DNA from: Pseudoalteromonas phenolica
GTDB taxonomy: Bacteria; Pseudomonadota; Gammaproteobacteria; Enterobacterales; Alteromonadaceae
Reading direction: 5' to 3'
DNA: 64,000 nt
Assembly (NCBI RefSeq): GCF_001444405.1
Contig: NZ_CP013187.1
Span: forward strand, 558,001 to 622,000
The notes below the pieces were generated by a model, which searched no databases, was not told the DNA's origin, and saw nothing but the letters and a program-made list of their open reading frames with translations. Shown here one piece after another: positions 26,785-35,926 of this stretch (position 1 is its first letter; each line of letters starts with the position of its first letter). Made by a program: the position numbers and the translations under genes.

Positions 26785-26887
26785 CTTAAGTATTTTTTAT
26801 TGCCGAAGTTATTTACATAAAATAGATGAAAGATAGGGGCTTTTCGGTAATATAGGTCCTTATTATTTCATACTATCAAGGTGATAC

Positions 26888-28507
26888 ATGCGTTCTTATT
26901 GGGTAATTCCATTTGCGTTAATTGGCTTAAGTGGCTGTGTAACTGAAACACACAGTGTCACAAAAAATAGCCCCGTGGTGAATTCAGAAGTGAATAACCT
27001 AGAAGCAGCAAGAACGCGTATTAGCTTGGCATTAGAATATCTAAAAGCGGGTAATAATACCCAAGCTAAGTTTAATCTTGAGCGGGCAGCCAAATTTGCT
27101 CCTAAACTACCTGAAGTACACTACACACTTGCTTATTACTTCGAGCAAGTAAAAGAATTCCAACAGGCCAAAGCGTCTTATAAAACTGCACTTAAGTTAG
27201 TACCTAACGATCCAAATACTTTGAACAACTATGGTACGTTCTTATGTCGAATAGGCGAGTATGATGAGGCGAGGGCGCAATTACTAAAAGCGATAGATAC
27301 TCGGGGCTATTTACGTGTTTCACAAAGTTATGAAAATTTGGCTTTATGCGCAGTGAAGCAAGATAAGTTTGAGTTAGCTCTGGATTATTTGAATAGTGCA
27401 GTACAGCATGATGGTCAGAGCAAAAGTGCTTTAATTTCTCTTGCAGGTTTATACTATGCCAAAAGTGATTTGCATCAGGCACTACGGGTGTTAGAACGTT
27501 ATACTGATAATGGCTTCATTTCATCGCGTAGTTTGTTTTTAGAGTATCTGTTACATCAAGAAATGGGGCACCTAGAACAATCACAAAAAATCGCCACGAC
27601 ATTAGTGCAGACTTATCCGCAATCTTACCAAGCGCAAGCAATCATTACAGAGAACTATAACAACAGCGAGTTTGATGTATTGCGAGAGCAATACAGAAAA
27701 GCAAAAGTAGCAGAAATAACCGCGCAGTCACCGACGGTTTATAATGCTCAGCCAAAAATAAAAATCACCCGTAAAAAAGCGCCTAAACGAGAAAGTAAAG
27801 ATAATCGTGAAGTTGAACAGCCTGTTATCGCTACAAACTCAAGTAATGTCACTGTAAGTGACGCTGTGTCATTACGTACTAGCTTGCCAGCAAGTTCGGA
27901 GGTTGAGGAGCAATCTCAGTTAAAACAGCCTGCAATCACGACAGGCGTAACAGAAACGCAAGAGAAAATCCAAGAGATGACTCTGGTTACTGAAACACCA
28001 AATAATCAAGTGAGAGTCGTGTCGTTTGGTGAAAAAAAGCCAGTGCAACAAGCTCAGGGTCAAGTGCAGTTCTATCAACCAGATCCAAGTCAGGTTAGGT
28101 TCAGAGAAATAGCTGAGAATAATGACCCAGTTCGTACAACTAAATCTTCATCAGCGAGTGCACCTTTGCTTAATCCTGAGGTGAATTTACCAAATGTGCC
28201 AGTGCATACCGTTGGGTTAGGTGAAAACTTATTTAGCCTTTCGGTTAAATATGATGTCAAAATGGCGAGTCTATTAAAATGGAACAAACTGAAAGAGTCG
28301 GACCGTTTGCAAATTGGCCAGCAGGTTTATTTAAATAATCCGCAAGTGACCCATATCATCCAAGATGGAGATAGTCTGTATAATATCGCAACTAACTACC
28401 AATTGCAGATTGGTGATTTAATGCGATGGAACAAATTAACACCAGACGTAGAACTTGCGGCTGGACATAGTTTACTGATTGTAGATCCGAGTAATTATAC
28501 TTTATGA
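26888..28507 (+). CDS. pilW: Type IV pilus pilotin PilW/PilF with C-terminal LysM domains
   Basis: A 539-residue outer-membrane lipoprotein (lipobox LSGCV, Cys17). The TPR array (about 40-260: LEAARTRISLALEYLKAGN, then repeats with Y, A and P at canonical positions) is the PilF/PilW pilotin needed for PilQ secretin assembly. A linker of about 180 residues, low in order, leads to two LysM domains (about 432-480 and 485-533). The usual pilotin is about 250 residues, so the peptidoglycan-binding tail is an added module. It overlaps rodZ by ATGA. Confidence 0.85.
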   Translation: MRSYWVIPFALIGLSGCVTETHSVTKNSPVVNSEVNNLEAARTRISLALEYLKAGNNTQAKFNLERAAKFAPKLPEVHYTLAYYFEQVKEFQQAKASYKTALKLVPNDPNTLNNYGTFLCRIGEYDEARAQLLKAIDTRGYLRVSQSYENLALCAVKQDKFELALDYLNSAVQHDGQSKSALISLAGLYYAKSDLHQALRVLERYTDNGFISSRSLFLEYLLHQEMGHLEQSQKIATTLVQTYPQSYQAQAIITENYNNSEFDVLREQYRKAKVAEITAQSPTVYNAQPKIKITRKKAPKRESKDNREVEQPVIATNSSNVTVSDAVSLRTSLPASSEVEEQSQLKQPAITTGVTETQEKIQEMTLVTETPNNQVRVVSFGEKKPVQQAQGQVQFYQPDPSQVRFREIAENNDPVRTTKSSSASAPLLNPEVNLPNVPVHTVGLGENLFSLSVKYDVKMASLLKWNKLKESDRLQIGQQVYLNNPQVTHIIQDGDSLYNIATNYQLQIGDLMRWNKLTPDVELAAGHSLLIVDPSNYTL

Positions 28508-29376
28508 ATGACATGAGCCCAGAATCAACTGAGCAACAAGCTTCTTTGGGGCAAGTACTTGCAAGTGCAAGAAAAGATGCAAACTTAACTATTGAAGTCG
28601 TGGCTGATAGGTTAAAGCTAAGCCCTAAGCATATCACCAAACTTGAGCAAGATGATTATACATCGCTAGGTCCAATTACCTTTGTTAAAGGGTATATCAA
28701 GGCTTACTGTACGCTATTGCAACTAGATCAAGCACAAACCTTGGCTCTGTTTCAGGCACCTGAAAGCGTGGCTGAAAATAAAAGTATGCAAAGCTTTTCA
28801 CGTCGCACAGAAAAAGAAGCCAACGATAGCCGTTTAATGCTAGTTAGCTATGTGATCTTGGCCATAGTGTTAGGATCTTCTGGTTTTATGTACTGGCAAA
28901 CCACATCGAATGAAAGCGATGTTATCGTGCCTGAAGTACAGAGTACTATATCTGAAAGCGAAGCGCCGGTTCCAGAAAGCAGCGAAGAAAGCGATACGCC
29001 TTCTGATGTTGCATTAACCGCTGAGGATGCGGTTGAACCTGCTGTGGAAAAAGCCGAATCTGACAAACCAGTTTTAGATGTAGTAGAAGCCGAACAAGCA
29101 CCAGCCGAAGAGACAAGCAGTACACCTGATTTAAATACGATTGTGATGCATTTCAAAGACGATTCTTGGGTAGAGATCTTTGATGCCTCATCTGAGCGTA
29201 TTGCTTTTGGCGTTAAAAAAGCCGGCTACACCATGACAGTGCAGGGCGTTGCACCGTTTTCTGTGGTGTTAGGTCGTCATCAGCAGGTTGCTGTAGAGCT
29301 AGATGGTCAAGCTGTTGACTTATCATCATTGCCACGTAATCGTTCAGCTAAATTTAAATTACCCTTAACAGAGTAA
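28504..29376 (+). CDS. rodZ: Cytoskeletal protein RodZ
   Basis: A 290-residue bitopic membrane protein. An N-terminal helix-turn-helix domain (about 12-80, LGQVLASARKDANLTIEVVA) binds MreB. It is followed by a basic juxtamembrane stretch, one helix (about 112-131, LVSYVILAIVLGSSGFMYW), an acidic Ser/Glu/Pro-rich periplasmic linker and the beta DUF4115 domain (about 210-285, DDSWVEIFDASSERIAFG). It links MreB to cell-wall elongation and rod shape. It starts inside the end of pilW and ends five bases before ispG. Confidence 0.93.
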   Translation: MNDMSPESTEQQASLGQVLASARKDANLTIEVVADRLKLSPKHITKLEQDDYTSLGPITFVKGYIKAYCTLLQLDQAQTLALFQAPESVAENKSMQSFSRRTEKEANDSRLMLVSYVILAIVLGSSGFMYWQTTSNESDVIVPEVQSTISESEAPVPESSEESDTPSDVALTAEDAVEPAVEKAESDKPVLDVVEAEQAPAEETSSTPDLNTIVMHFKDDSWVEIFDASSERIAFGVKKAGYTMTVQGVAPFSVVLGRHQQVAVELDGQAVDLSSLPRNRSAKFKLPLTE

Positions 29377-29381
29377 CCGTC

Positions 29382-30500
29382 ATGTTTTCAGAATCTCCAA
29401 TTAAACGTAGAAAATCGACCCGTATTTATGTAGGTGACGTGCCTATTGGTGATGGCGCACCAATTGCTGTGCAGTCAATGACGAACACCAATACCATGGA
29501 CATCGACGCGACTGTTGCACAGATCCGTGCTATTCAAGATGCTGGTGCTGATATTGTTCGTGTATCAGTGCCAACCATGGATGCGGCTGAGGCTTTTAAA
29601 AGTATTAAAGAGCAGGTAGATATTCCACTCGTTACCGATATTCACTTTGATTACCGTATTGCGTTAAAAGTAGCACAATATGGTGCTGATTGTTTACGCA
29701 TCAACCCAGGTAACATCGGGAGTGAAGATCGTATTCGTGCCGTGGTAGATGCTGCGGGCGAACGTAATATTCCAATCCGTATTGGTGTAAATGGCGGTTC
29801 CTTGGAGCGCGATTTACAAGAAAAGTACGGTGAGCCAACACCTGAAGCTTTACTTGAATCAGCCATGCGTCATGTTGAAATTTTACAACGTTTGAACTTC
29901 GATCAATTCAAAGTTTCTGTAAAAGCGTCAGATGTATTCTTGGCAGTTGGCGCTTACCGTCTACTGGCAAAAGAAATTGAGCAACCTCTTCACCTCGGCA
30001 TTACAGAAGCGGGCGGCTTCCGCTCTGGTTCAGTAAAATCAGCAGTTGGTTTAGGAATGCTGCTTGCCGAAGGTATCGGTGATACCTTACGTGTCTCGTT
30101 AGCTGCCGATCCTGTACAGGAAATTAAAGTGGGCTTTGATATCTTAAAGTCACTGCGCATTCGTTCTCGTGGTATCAACTTTATTGCCTGCCCAAGCTGC
30201 TCACGTCAAGAATTCGATGTGGTAAATACCATGAACCAACTAGAAGAGCGCCTAGAAGACATTATTGAGCCCATTTCAGTATCAGTGATTGGGTGTGTTG
30301 TAAATGGTCCTGGTGAAGCTTTGGTGAGTGACATCGGCCTGGCTGGTGCAAATCGCCGCTCTGGTTTGTATATCAACGGTGAGCGTCAAAAGATGCGTAT
30401 TGATAACGACAACATTGTCGAGCAGCTTGAAGAGCAAGTGCGTGATTTTGTTGCTAAGAAGCAGGCACAGCCAGCAATCGACATTAAAATCGTCGAATAA
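29382..30500 (+). CDS. ispG: 4-hydroxy-3-methylbut-2-enyl diphosphate synthase IspG
   Basis: A 372-residue iron-sulfur enzyme of the non-mevalonate isoprenoid pathway that converts MEcPP to HMBPP. The TIM barrel starts with VQSMTNTNTMDIDATV. The cluster cysteines lie in ACPSCSRQEFD and VIGCVVNGPGEA. Length matches the E. coli protein (372). It shares the rodZ transcript by close spacing. Confidence 0.97.
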   Translation: MFSESPIKRRKSTRIYVGDVPIGDGAPIAVQSMTNTNTMDIDATVAQIRAIQDAGADIVRVSVPTMDAAEAFKSIKEQVDIPLVTDIHFDYRIALKVAQYGADCLRINPGNIGSEDRIRAVVDAAGERNIPIRIGVNGGSLERDLQEKYGEPTPEALLESAMRHVEILQRLNFDQFKVSVKASDVFLAVGAYRLLAKEIEQPLHLGITEAGGFRSGSVKSAVGLGMLLAEGIGDTLRVSLAADPVQEIKVGFDILKSLRIRSRGINFIACPSCSRQEFDVVNTMNQLEERLEDIIEPISVSVIGCVVNGPGEALVSDIGLAGANRRSGLYINGERQKMRIDNDNIVEQLEEQVRDFVAKKQAQPAIDIKIVE

Positions 30501-30555
30501 TTTTTAAAAATTACCGACAGAGCAAAGAATATCCTGCAGATCTTTTGCTATGTCG

Positions 30556-30583
30556 TTTACGTTTTACGCGAGCTGGGTATAAT
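30556..30583 (+). promoter_or_regulatory. Likely hisS promoter
   Basis: TTTACG (30556-30561), a 16-base spacer and TATAAT (30578-30583) lie about 75 bases before the hisS start, so hisS-yfgM-bamB can be transcribed apart from ispG. Confidence 0.55.
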
Positions 30584-30658
30584 ACTTGACTCCTTTACCC
30601 ACAATGCGCACTGTGTGTGGCACTCGCATTTAGCAAATAGATTGATTTAGGATTTTCA

Positions 30659-31936
30659 GTGGCAAAACAAATTCAGGCAGTTCGTGGTATGAACGATTGT
30701 CTGCCAGGTGATACGCAAGTTTGGCAGAAAGTAGAAGCAGTATTACGTGATACGGTGGCGTCTTATGGTTATCAAGAGATCCGTTTCCCAATTGTTGAAT
30801 CTACCGACTTATTTAAGCGCTCTATTGGTGAAGTAACCGATATCGTTGAAAAAGAAATGTACACCTTTGAAGATCGTAACGGCGATAGCTTAACACTGCG
30901 TCCAGAAGGTACAGCAGTGTGTGTACGTGCGGGTAACCAAGGCGGCTTATTGTATAACCAAGAGCAGCGTCTTTGGTACATGGGTCCCATGTTCCGTCAC
31001 GAGCGTCCACAAAAAGGTCGTTATCGTCAATTCCACCAATTTGGCCTTGAAGCATTTGGTATTGCGACTGCTGATATCGATGCTGAAGTGATTTTACTTA
31101 CTGCGCGCTTGTGGAAAGCATTTGGTATTTCAGATCATGTTCGTCTCGAGCTGAACTCTTTAGGTTCAAATGAAGCGCGTGCAGAGTACCGCGATGCGCT
31201 TGTGGCGTTTTTAGAGCAGCATATTGATAAGTTAGACGAAGACTCTAAACGTCGTATGTACTCAAACCCACTGCGTGTTCTAGACAGCAAAAACCCAGAT
31301 GTACAGGCTATCTTAGTTGATGCGCCTAAGCTATCTGAGCACTTAGACGAAGAGTCAAAAGCACATTTTGCAAATTTATGTGAACGTTTAGACGCAGCAG
31401 GCGTCGAATACCAAGTTAATGAAAAGCTAGTACGTGGCTTAGATTACTACAACCGCACTGTATTTGAGTGGGTAACGGAAAGTCTAGGTGCGCAAGGCAC
31501 TGTATGTGCTGGGGGTCGTTACGACGGTCTAGTTGAACAACTGGGTGGTAAAGCAACCCCTGCGGTTGGTTTCGCAATGGGTATGGAGCGTTTAGTTCTA
31601 TTACTTCAAGCGCTAGAAAGTGTAGGTGAAATTCGCCGTAATGCTGACGTGTATGTTGCAGCTATGGGTGATGCCGCAAGTATTCAAGCGCCAGTGATTG
31701 CAGAGCAATTAAGAACAGAAGTAGCTGGCCTTCGTGTACAAGTACATTGTGGTGGCGGTAACTTTAAGAAACAATTAAAACGTGCAGATAAGAGCGACGC
31801 GCTAGTTGCGCTAATTTTAGGTGAAAGCGAACTTGCTGAAGGCAAGGTAACCGTGAAATATCTGCGAGAAGAAAAAGAACAAGTCACAGTGAGCCTAGAA
31901 GAGGTAAAAACACTGTTAGCAGACTTAGCAGTATAA
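30659..31936 (+). CDS. hisS: Histidine--tRNA ligase
   Basis: A 425-residue class II aminoacyl-tRNA synthetase. Motif 2 is GPMFRHERPQKGRYRQFHQ. The histidine-binding loop is LVRGLDYYNRTVFEW, motif 3 is VGFAMGMERLVLLL, and an anticodon-binding domain forms the C-terminal 100 residues. It starts at GTG (30659), which aligns with the family start AKQIQAVRGMND. It has nine bases of spacing to yfgM. Confidence 0.97.
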   Translation: MAKQIQAVRGMNDCLPGDTQVWQKVEAVLRDTVASYGYQEIRFPIVESTDLFKRSIGEVTDIVEKEMYTFEDRNGDSLTLRPEGTAVCVRAGNQGGLLYNQEQRLWYMGPMFRHERPQKGRYRQFHQFGLEAFGIATADIDAEVILLTARLWKAFGISDHVRLELNSLGSNEARAEYRDALVAFLEQHIDKLDEDSKRRMYSNPLRVLDSKNPDVQAILVDAPKLSEHLDEESKAHFANLCERLDAAGVEYQVNEKLVRGLDYYNRTVFEWVTESLGAQGTVCAGGRYDGLVEQLGGKATPAVGFAMGMERLVLLLQALESVGEIRRNADVYVAAMGDAASIQAPVIAEQLRTEVAGLRVQVHCGGGNFKKQLKRADKSDALVALILGESELAEGKVTVKYLREEKEQVTVSLEEVKTLLADLAV

Positions 31937-31945
31937 GAGGACTGT

Positions 31946-32566
31946 ATGGAAATTTACTCAACAGAAGAACAACAAGCAGAAGCAATAAAACGATTTTTCC
32001 GTGAAAACGGCGTTTCACTTGCGCTAGGCATCGTCATTGGTCTTGGTGGCTTATACGGTTGGAAATACTACAACCAAAGCAAGATCACATCTGCTGAAGC
32101 TGCTTCAAACGCTTACAATGAATTGGTTGAAGGTGGTGAAGTTCTGACTAAGTCTGACTCATTCATTGCTGAAAATGGCGATTCAAATTATGCGGCGTTA
32201 GCGGCATTTGTTGCAGCTAAAGAGGCGGTGGAAAAAGGAGAGTTTGAAACAGCAGTAACTAAGCTAACTTGGCTACAAGACAATGTTCAAAATCCAGAGC
32301 TAAAAGCCACTGCTATCTTACGTTTAGCGCGTGTGCAAGCACAGCTTACTCAGTATGATGCAGCACTTAAAACGTTATCACAAACAACACCAGACGCATT
32401 TAAAGCACAAATTGCTGAAGTAAAAGGCGATGTTTATCTTGCTAAAGGTGACAAAGACAGCGCTCGCTCTGAATATGAAGCTGCGCTTGCTGAGTCAACA
32501 GAAGGCAATAACAGCCTACTACAGATTAAGTTGGACAATTTAGCCACAGCCCAGCCAGCCGCTTAG
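31946..32566 (+). CDS. yfgM: Ancillary SecYEG translocon subunit YfgM
   Basis: A 206-residue membrane-anchored periplasmic protein: short cytosolic start, one helix (about 23-41, LALGIVIGLGGLYGWKYY), then TPR-like helices (about 60-200). In E. coli YfgM associates with PpiD at the Sec translocon and with RcsB signalling. Identification rests on architecture and on the conserved slot between hisS and bamB. Confidence 0.9.
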   Translation: MEIYSTEEQQAEAIKRFFRENGVSLALGIVIGLGGLYGWKYYNQSKITSAEAASNAYNELVEGGEVLTKSDSFIAENGDSNYAALAAFVAAKEAVEKGEFETAVTKLTWLQDNVQNPELKATAILRLARVQAQLTQYDAALKTLSQTTPDAFKAQIAEVKGDVYLAKGDKDSARSEYEAALAESTEGNNSLLQIKLDNLATAQPAA

Positions 32567-32577
32567 GAGTAGTTTCG

Positions 32578-33753
32578 ATGAGAAAGCTAAGTATGGCCAC
32601 ATTGGCGTTGTGTATGGCGTCTTTGTTAGGTTGTTCATCGAGCGATGATGAAGAAGAAATTGTTTTACCTGAAATCGTAAACCAATTCGAAACGCAAGTT
32701 GACTGGACAAACGGTGTGGGTAATGGTGTGGAGCATTACTTTTCTCGTTTAACACCTGTTACTTACAAAGATACTGTATTTGTTGCTGCAAGAGATGGTG
32801 AAGTAGAGGCGATTTCAGCTGCATCGGGTGAAACCCTGTGGGAAACCGATGTGCGAAAAGAGGTCAATTTCTGGCCTTGGGCAGATAACGACAGCGCAAA
32901 GCTCTCGGGTGGTATTTTACAGGCTTATGGCAAACTATATATTGGTTCTGAACATGGCGAAGTGATTGCACTAGACCGTGAAACCGGAGAAATTGTTTGG
33001 CGTAAAGCTGTGCCAGGTGAAGCATTATCATCTCCTGCTGCAGGCGATGGTCTTATTTATGTGAATTTAGGTTCAGGTAAATTATTGGCACTTCACCCAG
33101 ATACAGGCGAAGAGCGCTGGCGTCATGAACAAGAAGTGCCTGCATTAACGCTACGCGGTTTAAGTTCTCCAACGTCTGCCAATGGCGGTGTATTATTCGG
33201 TGAAGAAAGCGGTAAGTTAACGGTTTTAATTGCTGAAAATGGTTATACGGCTTGGAGCGCAGAAGTTGCAACAGCGAAAGGTGCGTCTGAATTTGAACGT
33301 TTAGTCGATGTTGATACAAAACCGGTTATCGTTGGCGCAATTGCATACGCAATCGCCTATAATGGTAATTTAGCTGCGGTTGATGTTCGCAGCGGTAATG
33401 TTGTCTGGAAACGTGAATATAGCAGTTACCGTGATTTAAGCATTGAAGCCAATGTGATTTATGTGGTCGATAGTGACGGTATTATTTACGCGTTAGATAA
33501 AGATTCGGGCATTGAACGCTGGAGTCAATCTGGTTTACGAGGTTGGTACCTAACGGCGCCTACAGTGGCGGGTAATTATTTGGCTGTAGGTGATCAAGAA
33601 GGTAACTTGCACTGGTTAGACAAGCAAACTGGTGACCTAGTTTCTAGAGAAAGTTTTGATAGCTCAGGCTTTTACGTAGAGCCTGTTGTAGCAGAAGATA
33701 AATTAATTGTGGTAACCCGAGACGGTGAAGTTAGCGCGGTTAAAATCCCATAA
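32578..33753 (+). CDS. bamB: Outer membrane assembly lipoprotein BamB
   Basis: A 391-residue lipoprotein (lipobox LLGCSS, Cys19) with an eight-bladed PQQ-like beta-propeller (repeated A-x-x-G-x-x-x-W patterns such as ALDRETGEIVWRKA and ALHPDTGEERWRHE). It belongs to the BAM complex that inserts outer-membrane beta-barrels. An Asp/Glu-rich spacer (SDDEEE) follows the lipid anchor. A terminator separates it from der. Confidence 0.96.
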   Translation: MRKLSMATLALCMASLLGCSSSDDEEEIVLPEIVNQFETQVDWTNGVGNGVEHYFSRLTPVTYKDTVFVAARDGEVEAISAASGETLWETDVRKEVNFWPWADNDSAKLSGGILQAYGKLYIGSEHGEVIALDRETGEIVWRKAVPGEALSSPAAGDGLIYVNLGSGKLLALHPDTGEERWRHEQEVPALTLRGLSSPTSANGGVLFGEESGKLTVLIAENGYTAWSAEVATAKGASEFERLVDVDTKPVIVGAIAYAIAYNGNLAAVDVRSGNVVWKREYSSYRDLSIEANVIYVVDSDGIIYALDKDSGIERWSQSGLRGWYLTAPTVAGNYLAVGDQEGNLHWLDKQTGDLVSRESFDSSGFYVEPVVAEDKLIVVTRDGEVSAVKIP

Positions 33754-33779
33754 CAGTTAATTTATTCATGCATTTTTTC

Positions 33780-33808
33780 AAGGCTTCGCATTGCGAAGCC
33801 TTTTGTTG
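33780..33808 (+). terminator. Intrinsic terminator between bamB and der
   Basis: AAGGCTTCGCA pairs with TGCGAAGCCTT, followed by a T-rich stretch. The der ATG lies about 20 bases further on, so der is either read through or has a promoter inside the hairpin region. Confidence 0.8.
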
Positions 33809-33827
33809 TTTATTGATGAGGTAGTCT

Positions 33828-35309
33828 ATGCTTCCGGTGATCGCTCTTGTGGGGCGACCTAATGTGGGTAAATCCACTCTTTTTAACCGTTTAACACGCA
33901 CACGTGATGCGTTAGTAGCGGACTTTCCTGGCCTAACGCGCGACCGTAAATATGGTCAAGCGAATTATGATGGCTATGAGTTTATCGTTGTTGATACGGG
34001 TGGTATCGATGGAAGCGAAGAAGGGATTGAAACCGAAATGGCTGAGCAGTCTCTGCTGGCCATTGAAGAAGCGGATATTGTTTTATTCTTAGTAGATGCT
34101 CGTGCCGGTATGAATGCTGCCGATCAGGCTATTGCGCAGCATTTACGTAAGCAAGAGAAAAAATGCTTTATCGTTGCGAATAAAACCGATGGTATTGATG
34201 CTGATTCTCATTGTGCTGAGTTTTATCAATTATCATTGGGTGATGTTCATCAAATTGCGGCAGCGCATGGTCGTGGTGTCACTCAGTTATTAGATCATAC
34301 CTTACAGCCTGTTATTGCAGAACTTTCAGCCGAAGCTGAAGAGCTTGAGCAAGATGATGAAAGCTTAGCTGAGTTATACCTTGAAGGTGAAGATGGCGAG
34401 AAGCTAGAAGATGGCAAAACTGGTTTTGAAGATAAGCCAGTTAAGTTAGCTATTATTGGTCGCCCTAACGTTGGTAAATCTACGCTTACTAATCGTATTC
34501 TAGGTGAAGAGCGTGTGATTGTGTACGATATGCCGGGCACGACGCGTGACTCTGTTTATATCCCGATGACGCGCAATGAGAAAGAGTACGTCCTGATCGA
34601 CACCGCAGGTGTGCGTAAACGTAAAAAAGTTAGCGATGTAGTCGAAAAGTTCTCAGTGATCAAAACGCTTAAAGCCATTGAAGATGCCAATGTAGTGTTA
34701 TTGGTGGTTGATGCGCGTGAAGGTATTTCTGATCAAGACTTAAGCTTGTTAGGCTTTACCTTAAACGCGGGTCGTTCACTGGTCATTGCCATCAATAAGT
34801 GGGATGGTCTAGACGAATACGTAAAAGAGCGTATCAAAACTGAGTTAGACCGTCGTTTAGGATTCATCGATTTTGCTCGTTTACACTTTATCTCGGCACT
34901 ACACGGTACGGGTGTAGGTCACTTATTTGAGTCTGTAGACGAAGCCTATGAGTCTGCGACTAAGCGTATTAGTACAGCAATGCTGCGTCGTATTATGGAT
35001 ATGGCACAGGCTGATCACCAGCCGCCACTCGTCCGTGGTCGTCGAGTGAAGTTAAAGTATGCGCACGCCGGTGGTTATAACCCACCACGTATCGTTATCC
35101 ACGGTAACCAGGTAAATGACTTACCTGACAGCTACAAGCGTTACTTAATGAATTACTACCGTAAAGCGCTGGGCATTATGGGCACACCGATTAAGATTGA
35201 GTTTAAAGAAGGTGATAACCCGTATGCAGGTCGTAGTAACAAGATGACCTTATCGCAAAAGCGTAAGTTACGTGCTTTCTCTAAGGAGAGTCGTAACAAA
35301 GACAGTTAA
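33828..35309 (+). CDS. der: Ribosome-associated GTPase Der (EngA)
   Basis: A 493-residue GTPase with two tandem G domains. G1 motifs are GRPNVGKST (about 9 and 212), with DTGG and DTAG switch regions and the NKTD/NKWD specificity motifs. The C-terminal KH-like domain is about 390-475 (HPAGGYNPPRI-like AHAGGYNPPRIVIHGNQ). It functions in 50S subunit maturation. An acidic linker (EAEELEQDDESLAELY) joins the two G domains. Ribosome site GAGG. Confidence 0.97.
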   Translation: MLPVIALVGRPNVGKSTLFNRLTRTRDALVADFPGLTRDRKYGQANYDGYEFIVVDTGGIDGSEEGIETEMAEQSLLAIEEADIVLFLVDARAGMNAADQAIAQHLRKQEKKCFIVANKTDGIDADSHCAEFYQLSLGDVHQIAAAHGRGVTQLLDHTLQPVIAELSAEAEELEQDDESLAELYLEGEDGEKLEDGKTGFEDKPVKLAIIGRPNVGKSTLTNRILGEERVIVYDMPGTTRDSVYIPMTRNEKEYVLIDTAGVRKRKKVSDVVEKFSVIKTLKAIEDANVVLLVVDAREGISDQDLSLLGFTLNAGRSLVIAINKWDGLDEYVKERIKTELDRRLGFIDFARLHFISALHGTGVGHLFESVDEAYESATKRISTAMLRRIMDMAQADHQPPLVRGRRVKLKYAHAGGYNPPRIVIHGNQVNDLPDSYKRYLMNYYRKALGIMGTPIKIEFKEGDNPYAGRSNKMTLSQKRKLRAFSKESRNKDS

Positions 35310-35333
35310 TATCTAACTGGCAATATAGACATG

Positions 35334-35360
35334 AAAAAAGGAGCTTGATGCTCCTTTTTT
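35334..35360. terminator. Terminator between der and msrA
   Basis: AAAAAAGGAGC pairs with GCTCCTTTTTT around TTGAT, giving a T run on either strand between the convergent genes. Confidence 0.9.
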
Positions 35361-35392
35361 GTTAGTTAATAAAATTGGTATTATTAGCACAT

Positions 35393-35926
35393 CTACTCAT
35401 TGAGTAGGTGTGCGTATTTTTGACTAAACTTTGCTACTTTAGGGGCTACAACCACACTACAATAGCCCTGATTTGGGTTCTCATTAAAGTAGTCTTGGTG
35501 ATACTGCTCAGCAGAGTAGAAAGTGACCGCAGGTGTTACCTCTGTGACAATTTTCTCGGCTAAATGAGGCTGCAACTGTGTGATGGCGTGTTCAGTTAGC
35601 TCAGCTTGTGCGTCATCGTGATAGAACACCGCACTACGATATTGCGTGCCCACGTCATTACCTTGACGGTTCAATTGAGTTGGGTCGTGCAAGGTGAAGA
35701 ACATATCTAATAGTTGGCTGTAGCTAATGATATCAGCATCGAAGCTAAGTTGAACTACTTCAGCATGGCCGGTCATGCCTGTACAGATATCTTTGTAGGT
35801 AGGAGCGTCGGTTTGACCCCCCATGTAGCCAGATTCAACTTTATGAACGCCTTTGACGCGGCGAAACGCCGCATCAATACACCAGAAACAGCCACCGGCA
35901 AAGGTTGCAGTTGTATTGTTAGCCAT
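35393..35926 (-). CDS. msrA: Peptide methionine sulfoxide reductase MsrA
   Basis: A 177-residue enzyme reducing methionine-S-sulfoxide. The active site is GGCFWC (Cys at about 12) in TFAGGCFWCIDAAFRRVKGV, with the conserved GYMGG, TGHAEVVQ and YHQDYF blocks. A resolving Cys lies near the C-terminus (GYCSVVV). Its ATG lies eight bases inside the 3' end of the RND pump gene, so it is translated from the efflux operon by coupling. That is an unusual partner for msrA. Confidence 0.95.
   Translation of the reverse strand: MANNTTATFAGGCFWCIDAAFRRVKGVHKVESGYMGGQTDAPTYKDICTGMTGHAEVVQLSFDADIISYSQLLDMFFTLHDPTQLNRQGNDVGTQYRSAVFYHDDAQAELTEHAITQLQPHLAEKIVTEVTPAVTFYSAEQYHQDYFNENPNQGYCSVVVAPKVAKFSQKYAHLLNE

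Noticed and set aside
35364..35378. ATTGGTAT near the msrA end as a second copy of the MITE-like terminus.
   Set aside because: Only the short end matches; no partner end or internal similarity follows.
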